A program made the position numbers and the translations under genes. Positions 1 to 6,138 of a DNA stretch of 7,922 nt are shown here, piece by piece. Below the pieces are notes generated by a model. The model did no database searches and was not told where the DNA came from. It worked only from the letters and a program-made list of their open reading frames with translations. This stretch comes from Opitutia bacterium (lineage in GTDB: Bacteria > Verrucomicrobiota > Verrucomicrobiia > Opitutales > JANYEO01), in the NCBI GenBank assembly GCA_025363025.1, contig JANYEO010000057.1, positions 1 through 7,922 on the forward strand, written 5' to 3'. How positions within the stretch are numbered: the stretch's first letter is position 1; each line of letters starts with the position of its first letter.

Positions 1-220
1 CCGCGGTTCCTCCTCCGGCTGTCTTGTCAAAGTGGATTTCATCCGCCTCGAGGAAGAATTTATCTTGGGTCAGTTGAGCATGTCCTATCGCTACGAGTTC
101 GCTTCCATCACGGGCAATGGAGATGGGTTGGTCGGCCGATAGTTCCGGCATTTTTTGAGCCCACAGGGCGATGGAGGCGCCGAGTAACGTTACTGTACAA
201 AGAGTTAAGGGAAGCCGCAT
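1..220 (-). CDS. Secreted OstA/LptA-like (LPS transport) protein, N-terminal fragment
   Basis: The reading frame runs from an ATG (complement of 218-220) off the left edge, giving 73 visible residues. The first ~21 form a signal peptide: MRLP, then a hydrophobic stretch (LTLCTVTLLGASIALW) ending in WAQ. The mature part reads SADQPISIARDGSELVAIGH and continues with a FFLEADEIHFDKTAGGGTA-type segment. That alternation of a 'gnA.L' strand followed by 'l.AdeI.yd..t..a.A' is typical of the OstA/LptA beta-jellyroll, which carries LPS across the periplasm and also forms the N-terminus of LptD. From this fragment I cannot tell a free LptA from the start of an LptD. The gene diverges from the pseudouridine synthase at 365. 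No Shine-Dalgarno precedes the start; the upstream bases are pyrimidine-rich (ctctccctct). The frame is open to the edge and is not a short closed ORF. Confidence 0.62.
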   Translation of the reverse strand, partial: MRLPLTLCTVTLLGASIALWAQKMPELSADQPISIARDGSELVAIGHAQLTQDKFFLEADEIHFDKTAGGGTA

Positions 221-364
221 AGAGGGAGAGAGTAAAACCCCCACTATGAGACCATTCTTTAAGTGCGTAAATCGCAAAAAAGCCTTCTTTTGCACCTTTT
301 TGCCTGAAAGAATCTTGCACCCCGCCCCTTCTCCTGCCTCTCTCTTCTAATATACAATCGTTTT
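221..364. promoter_or_regulatory. Divergent intergenic region, presumed promoters of both flanking genes
   Basis: These 144 bp separate two divergent genes, so both promoters should lie here. Next to the plus-strand gene is an AT-rich block, TAATATACAAT (348-358), preceded by a C/T-rich tract (about 320-347). It resembles a -10 element but has no clear -35 partner at 16-18 bp. The 7-mer TTGCACC occurs twice (290-296 and 315-321), 25 bp apart, which could be an operator or chance. No convincing minus-strand promoter was found by eye; on that strand the best candidate pair is TTTACG, then 17 bp, then CATAGT, which is weak. Confidence 0.3.
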
Positions 365-1111
365 ATGAAAGATACCGAAGCACTTGCAGCGGGCCCTATG
401 CGGCTCCAAAAATATTTAGCCCACCGTGGTGTTGCTTCTCGTCGGGAGATAGAGGCTTGGATTGCCGAAGGGGAGGTCATTGTTAATGGGAAAGAAGCTA
501 CCTTGGGGATGAAGGTGGATCCTGATAAAGACCACGTCGTTGTGCAGGGCAAGCGGATTAAGCCCGGAGGCCTTTTACGGCAGAGCATTACTTTTATGGT
601 TTACAAGCCCCGCGGCTTTTTATGCAGCCATCGGGATCCGCATCATAGCAAAACTATTTTCGAGCTTCTCCCCCCCGCTTTTCGGAAAGAGAAGTTCATT
701 TGCGCCGGCCGTTTAGATAAAGATAGCGAAGGCCTTGTTATTTTGACCACCGATGGCGCATTGGCCCAACGCGTGATGCACCCCTCCCACGGGGTTATCA
801 AGCGTTACGATGTTACCTTAGAGGTATTGTTTGATCCTTCTCGTTTGGCTGATATCCGCCGGGGTGTTTGGGACGATGGAGAACATCTTATACCGGAAAA
901 AGTCATTCCTTCCCGCGCTGGGCCTACCCGCCGACTAGAAGTCCACTTAGCCCAAGGCCGGAAGCGGGAAATTCGCCGTTTATTTGCTGTTTTTGGGTGC
1001 CCGGTGCGCAAGCTGAAGCGTTTCCAAATGGGGAAAATGGCCCTAAAGAATATCGCCGTGGGCACGGCTTGGCGTTTAGCGGATGAGGATATTGCTAAGT
1101 TATTTGCTTAA
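365..1111 (+). CDS. rRNA pseudouridine synthase, RsuA/RluB/RluF family (RluB-like)
   Basis: This 248-residue protein isomerises a specific uridine in rRNA to pseudouridine in the cytoplasm. Residues ~12-60 form an S4 RNA-binding domain (MRLQKYLAHRGVASRREIE..., then VIVNGKEA). The catalytic domain follows: YKPRGFLCSHRDP (~80-92), the catalytic-aspartate motif GRLDKDSEGL (Asp118), LTTDG (~127-131), KRY (Tyr148), and the C-terminal GRKREIRRLF motif (~198-207) ending in VRKLKRFQMG. The TTDG and MHPS segments resemble RluB (23S U2605) more than RsuA (16S U516), but the target base cannot be fixed from sequence alone. Length is normal for the family. An alternative start at Met12 (398) fits the usual family N-terminus (MRLQKYLA). 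I keep 365 because AT-rich promoter-like DNA lies directly upstream. The next gene begins 28 bp after the stop and may be co-transcribed. Confidence 0.93.
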   Translation: MKDTEALAAGPMRLQKYLAHRGVASRREIEAWIAEGEVIVNGKEATLGMKVDPDKDHVVVQGKRIKPGGLLRQSITFMVYKPRGFLCSHRDPHHSKTIFELLPPAFRKEKFICAGRLDKDSEGLVILTTDGALAQRVMHPSHGVIKRYDVTLEVLFDPSRLADIRRGVWDDGEHLIPEKVIPSRAGPTRRLEVHLAQGRKREIRRLFAVFGCPVRKLKRFQMGKMALKNIAVGTAWRLADEDIAKLFA

Positions 1112-1139
1112 ATATATTCATTTGTTTTAATTTTAATCT

Positions 1140-1829
1140 ATGATCTTCATGCGCTTATTTTTTATTTTATTTTTTAGCTTTTTAGGTATTCAGGGGTGGG
1201 CTGCCCGGGTAGATCTTTACCCAAAAACAGAGATTATGCCCATTCCTCTTACAACCTTGGCAGAGGCAGATCCTTTCGTGCAAGAAGCCCTTAGTAATGG
1301 TCCCAATGCGGCTGGTTGGTACAGTGGCCTATATAAAGGCCCTTGGATGGGGTTTGTTAAAGGGGCCGCTGTTGTTGCGCAAAATCATGTACTGCCGGGC
1401 ACACTCGTATATGCTATGCCCCAGGTAGATAGTATGGTGTTGGCTCGTATTGATGCCAAAGATGACGTTAATGCGGATCCCGATCCAGACTGGGTAAATG
1501 TTACTTTGCGTAAGCCCATTATGCTCTATTTTAAAAAATCAGCCGCACCGGCTCCTGTTGTAGCCCCTCAAGCCGAAGCCCCTGTAGCCGCCTTACCGCG
1601 GGATCTTGAAGGCCAATTCCTTACTTGTGGTAAGACCTTTATGGGCACCCGGTACGATTATCAATTAGTGAATGATAAAAGCGAATGCGTCGCTTTGTTA
1701 GATGTCTCGCGTTGTGTCTTAGCTAGTAATTTACGCAGTTACATTGGCCAAAAAGTCGTTGTACAAGGAATGATTCGGGATATTGGGCGGAATAGGACCG
1801 TTCAGGTGCTTTCTCTCCGCCTATTATAA
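1140..1829 (+). CDS. Secreted protein of unknown function with C-terminal OB-fold-like domain
   Basis: The protein has 229 residues. A signal peptide is clear: MIFMR, a long hydrophobic run, then IQGWA before ARVDLYP, so cleavage is likely after residue 21. An alternative start is Met4 (1149). Residues ~55-131 look beta-rich, with a segment from VYAMPQVDSMVLARI to VNVTLRKPIMLYF that could be SH3-like. An Ala/Pro-rich linker covers ~134-153 (SAAPAPVVAPQAEAPVAALP). The C-terminal ~70 residues (LEGQFLTCGK..., DYQLVNDKSECVALLDVS, YIGQKVVVQGMI, VQVLSLRLL) have the strand pattern of small periplasmic OB folds: a 'YIG.KVVVQG' strand followed by a final strand. Three cysteines (163, 183, 192) sit in this domain. 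The OB assignment rests on pattern only. The gene follows the pseudouridine synthase by 28 bp, and its stop codon overlaps the left arm of the palindromic element at 1828-1953. Confidence 0.8.
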   Translation: MIFMRLFFILFFSFLGIQGWAARVDLYPKTEIMPIPLTTLAEADPFVQEALSNGPNAAGWYSGLYKGPWMGFVKGAAVVAQNHVLPGTLVYAMPQVDSMVLARIDAKDDVNADPDPDWVNVTLRKPIMLYFKKSAAPAPVVAPQAEAPVAALPRDLEGQFLTCGKTFMGTRYDYQLVNDKSECVALLDVSRCVLASNLRSYIGQKVVVQGMIRDIGRNRTVQVLSLRLL

Positions 1830-1953
1830 CGGCTGCTGCAGAATGCATGCTTTTCCGCGCTTACTGCGTTCGACGTACGCACCTACCTTTAGTAGGCTTA
1901 CGTGCGTCTCGCTCGTAATCATCAAAAAATCAAAGCATTCTACAGCAGCCGTT
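1828..1953. repeat. 126-bp imperfect palindrome with 19-bp terminal inverted repeats (MITE- or REP-like candidate)
   Basis: The left arm, 1828-1846 (AACGGCTGCTGCAGAATGC), and the right arm, 1935-1953 (GCATTCTACAGCAGCCGTT), are inverted copies with one mismatch. The homology continues inward if one ATGC duplicated in the left arm is skipped, as both arms then continue with TTT. The interior is also imperfectly self-complementary: TTACTGCG...GACGTACG (from 1861) faces CGTGCGTC...CGTAA (to 1919). The centre is a CCTAC-cttta-GTAGG hairpin (1882-1896). The symmetry centre of the arms (~1890) coincides with this loop, so the whole unit folds back on itself. No transposase is present, and I saw no clear target-site duplication. 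It could be a miniature mobile element, a dispersed extragenic palindrome, or a large terminator. The remaining gap to folD (1954-2062) is AT-rich with no gene. Confidence 0.72.
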
Positions 1954-2062
1954 TCGGGTTTTCTATGCGAAGTTTCTATAGCAGCTTTTTGAGTTTTTTA
2001 ATCTCTTCATAATATTGGGGTCTTATGTTGTGATGAATGATGTTTTAATATAACCCTTAGTT

Positions 2063-2935
2063 ATGCAATTACTAGAAGGCACGCTCCCCGCTCAAGCCAT
2101 TATCGACCGTTTGCAATCAGCCGTTCGGGCTTTGCCGGTTGGGGGGCCTCGGCCTACTGTGGCTTTTGTGTTAGTGGGGGAGGATGGTCCTTCAGCCACT
2201 TATGTGGCCCGTAAGCAAATCGCAGCGGAGCAAGTCGGGTTTATTAGCCGGGTTATTCGTTTGCCTGAAACGGTTAGCGAGGCTGCCCTCTTGCAGGTTA
2301 TCCAGGGGTTAAATGAAGATGCGTCCTTGCATGGCATACTAGTACAAGCACCTTTGCCTTCTCATATTTGTGGGCTAACTATTTTTAATGCAGTCTTGCC
2401 AACTAAAGATGTCGATGGCTTTCATGCGCAAAATGTAGGGCGCCTGTGCCAAGGGGATTTAGGGGGCCTGATCCCCTGTACCCCGGCGGGAGTGGCGGAG
2501 TTGCTCCGTTTTTACGGTATTTCAACCGCGGGCAAGCATGTGGTGGTCCTTGGCCGTAGCTTGACGGTTGGGCGTCCTGCCGCCTTCCTTTTTCTTGAAA
2601 AAACCTGGAATGCAACAGTGACGATTTGCCATACGGGGACTCAAAATGTGAAGGCCATCGCCCAGCAAGCCGATATTTTAATTGTCGCAACCGGTAGGCC
2701 CGAATGGGTGAACGAAACACATGTCCGGCCCGGGGCCATTGTCATTGATGTGGGCATTAACCGCGTCGTGGATGCGGCTGCTAAACGCGGTTATCGGCTC
2801 GTGGGGGATGTCGATCGCAAACGGGTGGAAGGCATCGCCGGGGCCATCAGCCCTGTTCCGGGTGGCGTTGGCCCCTTGACAGTGGCCAAACTTATGGATA
2901 ATACCTATCTCGCATTTTCTCATTCTTTAGCTTAA
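2063..2935 (+). CDS. folD: Bifunctional methylenetetrahydrofolate dehydrogenase / methenyltetrahydrofolate cyclohydrolase
   Basis: FolD interconverts 5,10-methylene-THF, 5,10-methenyl-THF and 10-formyl-THF using NADP+, supplying one-carbon units for purines and formyl-Met-tRNA in the cytoplasm. At 290 residues it matches the family (about 280-300). Visible motifs in order: SATYVARKQIAAE, with Tyr47 and the catalytic Lys51; GILVQAPLP (91-99, Gln95); PTKDVDGF (113-120, Asp118); PCTPAGV (138-144); the dinucleotide-binding GRSLTVGRP (164-172); ADILIVATGRP (203-213); VIDVGINRV (227-235); LVGDVD (246-251); and PVPGGVGPLT (264-273). All key residues are present, so the enzyme should be active. The RDD-protein gene starts 3 bp after the stop. 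Upstream is AT-rich DNA with TAATAT (2046-2051), 11 nt before the ATG, and no Shine-Dalgarno. Confidence 0.97.
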   Translation: MQLLEGTLPAQAIIDRLQSAVRALPVGGPRPTVAFVLVGEDGPSATYVARKQIAAEQVGFISRVIRLPETVSEAALLQVIQGLNEDASLHGILVQAPLPSHICGLTIFNAVLPTKDVDGFHAQNVGRLCQGDLGGLIPCTPAGVAELLRFYGISTAGKHVVVLGRSLTVGRPAAFLFLEKTWNATVTICHTGTQNVKAIAQQADILIVATGRPEWVNETHVRPGAIVIDVGINRVVDAAAKRGYRLVGDVDRKRVEGIAGAISPVPGGVGPLTVAKLMDNTYLAFSHSLA

Positions 2936-2938
2936 GTT

Positions 2939-3583
2939 ATGACCCGCCGCGTCCCTATTAAAAATCGTACCCTAAGTGTCGAGCGTTTCCCGGTAGATGT
3001 TGCCCCTTATGGCCGCCGTGCCGTGGCTTTTTTGCTGGATTTCGCCTTGGTGATGACGATTGCTATTTTTTGTCTCGATCGCTTTATTTTGCCCGAAAAT
3101 TTCCCGGGCATTCAAGAAGCCATGTTTATTAAAGCGTCTCATTATGTAGATGCTGTGCAAATGGCAAAAGTTAAGGGAGAGGCTATTCCTATTCTTGAGC
3201 TGGAGCCTAAAGAGCAAGAGGCCGCCGCTTTTGTTGCCGCCTTTCTCTTTTTTCTTTTTTGGATGTATTCGGCCACGAGCGAAGCGTTGCTTAAGGGGGC
3301 TTCTTTGGGCAAGCGGGTCTTTCGGCTGCAAGTCGTCGGCATGTATACCTTTGAGCCTTTAGGGCTTTTCGAAACTTTACTACGTGGCGGGGTCAAGAGT
3401 ATCACGCTTATGGCCTATTTCCCGTTACTAGCCATTGATTATTTAGTGCCGCTCTTTAATCGGCGTCGTCAAAGCCTGCACGATATGATCTGTCGTAGCC
3501 TCGTTATCGTAGAGCCTTATCATCCTGAGCTTGAAGAAGAAGAGGAGGAGTCCTCTGATGATTTAAACGACGATAGTTTTTAA
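2939..3583 (+). CDS. RDD-family inner-membrane protein with acidic C-terminal tail
   Basis: This 214-residue protein has the three-segment layout of the RDD family. TM1 (~27-50) contains the Arg-x6-Asp signature RAVAFLLD (Arg27, Asp34). TM2 (~94-116) is FVAAFLFFLFWMYSATSEAL. Next comes the conserved loop KGASLGKRVFRLQVV (119-133), then TM3 (~152-173), and the closing motif RRRQSLHDMICRSLVIV (175-191). The segment between TM1 and TM2 (~51-93) is about 40 residues long and probably periplasmic. The last ~18 residues are strongly acidic (a run of six Glu, then SSDDLNDDSF). RDD proteins have no single agreed function; a few have been linked to ion transport. It begins 3 bp after folD and so is presumably co-transcribed and translationally coupled, though no folate role is implied. 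The pre-start bases (aagttATG) resemble those of folD (tagttATG). Confidence 0.88.
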   Translation: MTRRVPIKNRTLSVERFPVDVAPYGRRAVAFLLDFALVMTIAIFCLDRFILPENFPGIQEAMFIKASHYVDAVQMAKVKGEAIPILELEPKEQEAAAFVAAFLFFLFWMYSATSEALLKGASLGKRVFRLQVVGMYTFEPLGLFETLLRGGVKSITLMAYFPLLAIDYLVPLFNRRRQSLHDMICRSLVIVEPYHPELEEEEEESSDDLNDDSF

Positions 3584-3622
3584 AGAATTTAAGTTTTTCC
3601 CATATCAGTCGATAAAGGCGAA

Positions 3623-3660
3623 GGGCCTATGGTAGGTCCATTACCTCACCTTTTATTTTT
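3623..3660 (+). terminator. Weak hairpin followed by T-rich run (possible terminator or attenuator)
   Basis: GGGCCTA (3623-3629) pairs with TAGGTCC (3633-3639) around a 3-nt loop, with one G-U pair. A T-rich run (3651-3660) follows after an 11-nt gap and leads directly into the next start codon at 3661. The gap is too long for a textbook intrinsic terminator, and a 3-nt loop is tight. It may end the folD-RDD transcript partially or lie in the leader of the next gene. Confidence 0.3.
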
Positions 3661-5088
3661 ATGGGATCTTTAATGAGTTTTTCGGGTTATAAAGCCTTAT
3701 GGTGGATAATTCTTGCAATGGCCGCTCCTTTTGCAAAAAGCGAAGAGACTGCATGCGTGGAAGATCCGACAATCGAAGCCGTGGCAGAAAGCCCGGTCGA
3801 AATGCAGAAAATTGGTGAGGCGCTTCGCTTTTTGGCCAATGAAGAGGCTCCCCTAGATGAGCGGGTATCAACTGCTTTTAATCTACTGACATTGATTGAT
3901 GGCGTCGATGCAGCAGGGAATGAAACTAAAATTCCTGACGTTGCCCGCACTGCTGCCTTTTTGTTTTTGAATGATCAGGGGCTGGGTTTTTCGTCTAAAC
4001 CCATAGAGTGCCCTGAAGGTCAATTATATTGTAGTGTCAGTGGGGCCGAAGGCTGGCCCTTCCTTTCGATAAAACACGGCCAATCGATCGATTTTGATGC
4101 TTACTTTGCTGGAACCGCAATTAAGTGGGCTTATCAGGATGCATCGGCTACCTCTTTTACCGAGGGGGCGGCCTTAGCGGCTCATTTAGCGGATCCCAAG
4201 GCGGCAGCGTGGGTGGGAGACCTTTTGGCCGAGCAAGCAGATAAGGGCGGTAAAAGTTGGGGCGCCTTCTTGCAAGCCTACGAGCAAGCTTCAGCTTTAG
4301 TTTACTATAGTAAAGGCTGCACGTTGCTAGAAAATGCCTTAGGCAAAGCCACAACAGCCGAAGGTAAAAAACGCCTTTCAGAAGTTTGGTATGCGGCTAA
4401 TTGCGAGGCCGTCTTGGTCGCAAATGTTGCAGATAATGATGCGTGCACGCAGACTTTTCCTGAAGATCAAACTGATTTCATGAAGGCCTTGTATACGCTT
4501 CAGTGTGTCGCAATACGGGAGCATACAGAGGCCACAGAAGCTGCAATACGGTATTTCTGGTTTGTGATGACAGAACCGCTCAAGGGTTCGGCCGCTATGG
4601 AGCAGCTACGATTTCTTTCCGCAGCTATGTTGCTTGGCACGGAGGCTCAAGTCCCTGATTGGATGCGGGGGACAGCCCTTATGGGGATGATGGGCTATTT
4701 GGAGAATCAAGCAGAATCGATGGAAGCTTTGTCACCTGATACTGCCCTATGGCCTCGCATGCTCGCCGCCCATTGGGCCTTGCGCTTATCCCGTGAAGGA
4801 ACGTCAGCCCATACATGGGTGCGCAGCCATGTTTTTGGCTTAATGATGGGGAGTAGCCAGGTACGCCAATTGGCCGCCGCCCGCGGGATTCTTGAGACAC
4901 TACATACGGGCAATTATGTCGCTGCAGTCGGTAATTTGGAGACATTATGTCGGTCAGAGTATAGCGATAATTGTCCTGCAATGTGTGCAGTGGTGCAGGT
5001 TTTAGAAGGGCAAGCCCTTGAATTGCCGCTAGGAGATCTCGGATCGGCTCGTTTACTAAAATTACTAGAAGCCGTCTGCTCAGAGTAA
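3661..5088 (+). CDS. Secreted alpha-helical cysteine-containing protein of unknown function
   Basis: I do not recognise this 475-residue protein. It has a signal peptide (YKALWWIILAMAAPFAKS, residues ~10-27) with likely cleavage near Ser27. Met5 (3673) is an alternative start. The mature chain is mostly predicted helix rich in Ala, Leu and Glu (for example ASFTEGAALAAHLADPKAAA at 161-183 and EATEAAIRYFWFVM at 290-303). This could fit an alpha-solenoid or repeat-like helical fold, although I saw no clean repeat unit. It carries eleven cysteines (32, 117, 124, 220, 248, 262, 282, 430, 438, 442, 473). Their presence in an exported protein suggests disulfides; 438 and 442 form a CPAMC motif spaced like a CxxxC. 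No catalytic signature was visible. It starts 77 bp after the RDD gene and ends before a strong terminator, so it may belong to that operon or stand alone. Confidence 0.8.
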   Translation: MGSLMSFSGYKALWWIILAMAAPFAKSEETACVEDPTIEAVAESPVEMQKIGEALRFLANEEAPLDERVSTAFNLLTLIDGVDAAGNETKIPDVARTAAFLFLNDQGLGFSSKPIECPEGQLYCSVSGAEGWPFLSIKHGQSIDFDAYFAGTAIKWAYQDASATSFTEGAALAAHLADPKAAAWVGDLLAEQADKGGKSWGAFLQAYEQASALVYYSKGCTLLENALGKATTAEGKKRLSEVWYAANCEAVLVANVADNDACTQTFPEDQTDFMKALYTLQCVAIREHTEATEAAIRYFWFVMTEPLKGSAAMEQLRFLSAAMLLGTEAQVPDWMRGTALMGMMGYLENQAESMEALSPDTALWPRMLAAHWALRLSREGTSAHTWVRSHVFGLMMGSSQVRQLAAARGILETLHTGNYVAAVGNLETLCRSEYSDNCPAMCAVVQVLEGQALELPLGDLGSARLLKLLEAVCSE

Positions 5089-5113
5089 GGCTGATTGTCC
5101 TGTAAGTGAGAAT

Positions 5114-5148
5114 AGGAGCAGTTTTGAAAGGAGTTGCTCCTGTTTTTT
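5114..5148 (+). terminator. Rho-independent terminator
   Basis: AGGAGCA (5114-5120) pairs perfectly with TGCTCCT (5135-5141). The stem can extend inward through wobble pairs to a GAAA loop (5126-5129). After one G, six T residues follow (5143-5148). It lies 25 bp past the stop codon at 5088 and should end transcription of the 3661-5088 gene. Confidence 0.87.
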
Positions 5149-5244
5149 GACAGTCAAAGTGCATTTTAAGTGATAGCTGCTTCTTAGAGATCAAACCCAT
5201 AAAGTTAAATCTCATTGAAGGAGAAGGGCTAAAGGACTGCTCTA

Positions 5245-5275
5245 TTGACTAATATATGATTTTATTGGGTATAAT
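5245..5275 (+). promoter_or_regulatory. Sigma-70-like promoter for the 5337 gene
   Basis: TTGACT (5245-5250) matches five of six bases of the -35 consensus, and TATAAT (5270-5275) is a perfect -10. The spacer is 19 bp, longer than the usual 17, so strength may be reduced. The expected start of transcription is near 5282, giving a leader of about 55 nt. That leader contains a small TTCAA-CCCC-TTGAA stem (5291-5304) and an AT-rich stretch before the ATG at 5337. The preceding terminator (5114-5148) makes this an independent transcription unit. The 248-bp gap 5089-5336 holds no gene that I can support. Confidence 0.65.
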
Positions 5276-5336
5276 GGGCCCGTCGCAGATTTCAACCCCT
5301 TGAAGCCTGCTTTATTTAACCCCAATATATTCTATT

Positions 5337-6128
5337 ATGGATCAATCGCGTTCCCTTCGTAAAAGTGCAACCTTGGTTCCCTTCTTTGTCCTGGCCTCGC
5401 TGACAGCGTCAGCTCAGCCTTGTTTTAATGGTTATTGCCCGCCTCCTGCAGGGTATCCTGGCTATCCGTCTTATAGTGTGAATTCCGTTTGGGAGGCTGA
5501 TAATGCGCTTAATATGCTTGAGCAATATGCTCCTCAAGCTTCTGCGGCACAGGATTGGCTAAGAAGGGCTATTCAGCCGGGGGCTGCAACGTGTACGGCT
5601 GCCAGTGCCGCTATTTTAAGGCATCGACAGTTTGGTATACCCGGTTTAGGCCCTATGGAGGCGACGCAAATGAGATCGTGCTTGATACAATCGCTTGCAG
5701 TATCGGTTTCATCTCTTCAAGGATTGCCCATTGAGATTAAAGAGCAGGCTTCTCGCGAGTTTTTAGATGTGGTACGGGGAATAAAATCCGATGATGATTT
5801 ATACTTCTTATCTCAAGGCAGTGTAGATCCGATGGAGATTTTCCGTGCAAATTTGGGTGGGCAAATAACAACGCTCTTAGATGCTTGCTTGCAAGTGGCT
5901 AATGATCAGTCGGTTGAACAATGGCGGCGGTCTAGTTTTGCTAGTATTGTATTAGAGTTTACCAACAATGCAATCAACTTGATAAATGAACCTCATTCAG
6001 GGATGCCGTATCCTGGGCCTTACCCTATGCCTGGTCTTCCTGGTATTGGGTTGTCAGTCCCCTTATTGGATTTAGCTTTGCTACAGAATTATCAACAATT
6101 GGCGCAAACGGCTCTTAATCCCGTTTAA
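5337..6128 (+). CDS. Secreted protein of unknown function, Pro/Tyr/Gly-rich near both ends
   Basis: This 263-residue protein is not recognised. Residues 1-26 form a signal peptide (SRSLRKSATLVPFFVLASL, then TASA before QPCF) with a clean AxA cleavage site. The mature N-terminus is rich in Pro, Gly and Tyr (PPPAGYPGYPSY, 35-46), and a similar patch recurs near the C-terminus (MPYPGPYPMPGLPGIG, 223-238). Between them lies an amphipathic helical region (~52-218). Five cysteines occur (29, 34, 86, 115, 184), so disulfides are possible if it is periplasmic or extracellular. Like the preceding gene it is an exported helical Cys-containing protein, but I could not align the two convincingly. It has its own promoter-like sequence and ends 10 bp before a hairpin. 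No enzymatic motif, lipobox or transmembrane anchor beyond the signal peptide was seen. Confidence 0.78.
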   Translation: MDQSRSLRKSATLVPFFVLASLTASAQPCFNGYCPPPAGYPGYPSYSVNSVWEADNALNMLEQYAPQASAAQDWLRRAIQPGAATCTAASAAILRHRQFGIPGLGPMEATQMRSCLIQSLAVSVSSLQGLPIEIKEQASREFLDVVRGIKSDDDLYFLSQGSVDPMEIFRANLGGQITTLLDACLQVANDQSVEQWRRSSFASIVLEFTNNAINLINEPHSGMPYPGPYPMPGLPGIGLSVPLLDLALLQNYQQLAQTALNPV

Positions 6129-6138
6129 AATAATTGCT

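Noticed and set aside
1861..1920. Possible tRNA or small structured RNA gene in the palindrome core
   Set aside because: No TTCGA-type T-loop with cloverleaf arms could be built. The structure is one long fold-back with bulges.
1783..1992. A 69-residue plus-strand open frame crossing the palindrome
   Set aside because: It starts inside the 1140-1829 gene in another frame and reads through the inverted repeat. The translation looks like non-coding DNA.
1828..2001. Possible CRISPR-like repeats
   Set aside because: There are only two inverted arms and one degenerate direct copy, with no regular repeat-spacer series and no cas gene.
4679..5215. A 178-residue minus-strand open frame
   Set aside because: It lies almost entirely antisense to the well-supported secreted-protein gene 3661-5088 and runs across its terminator. 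Its translation has no recognisable motif or signal, so it is a shadow frame.
3661..6128. Paralogy between the two unknown secreted proteins
   Set aside because: Both are exported, helical and contain cysteines, but I could not find an alignment with matching cysteine spacing or shared motifs by eye.
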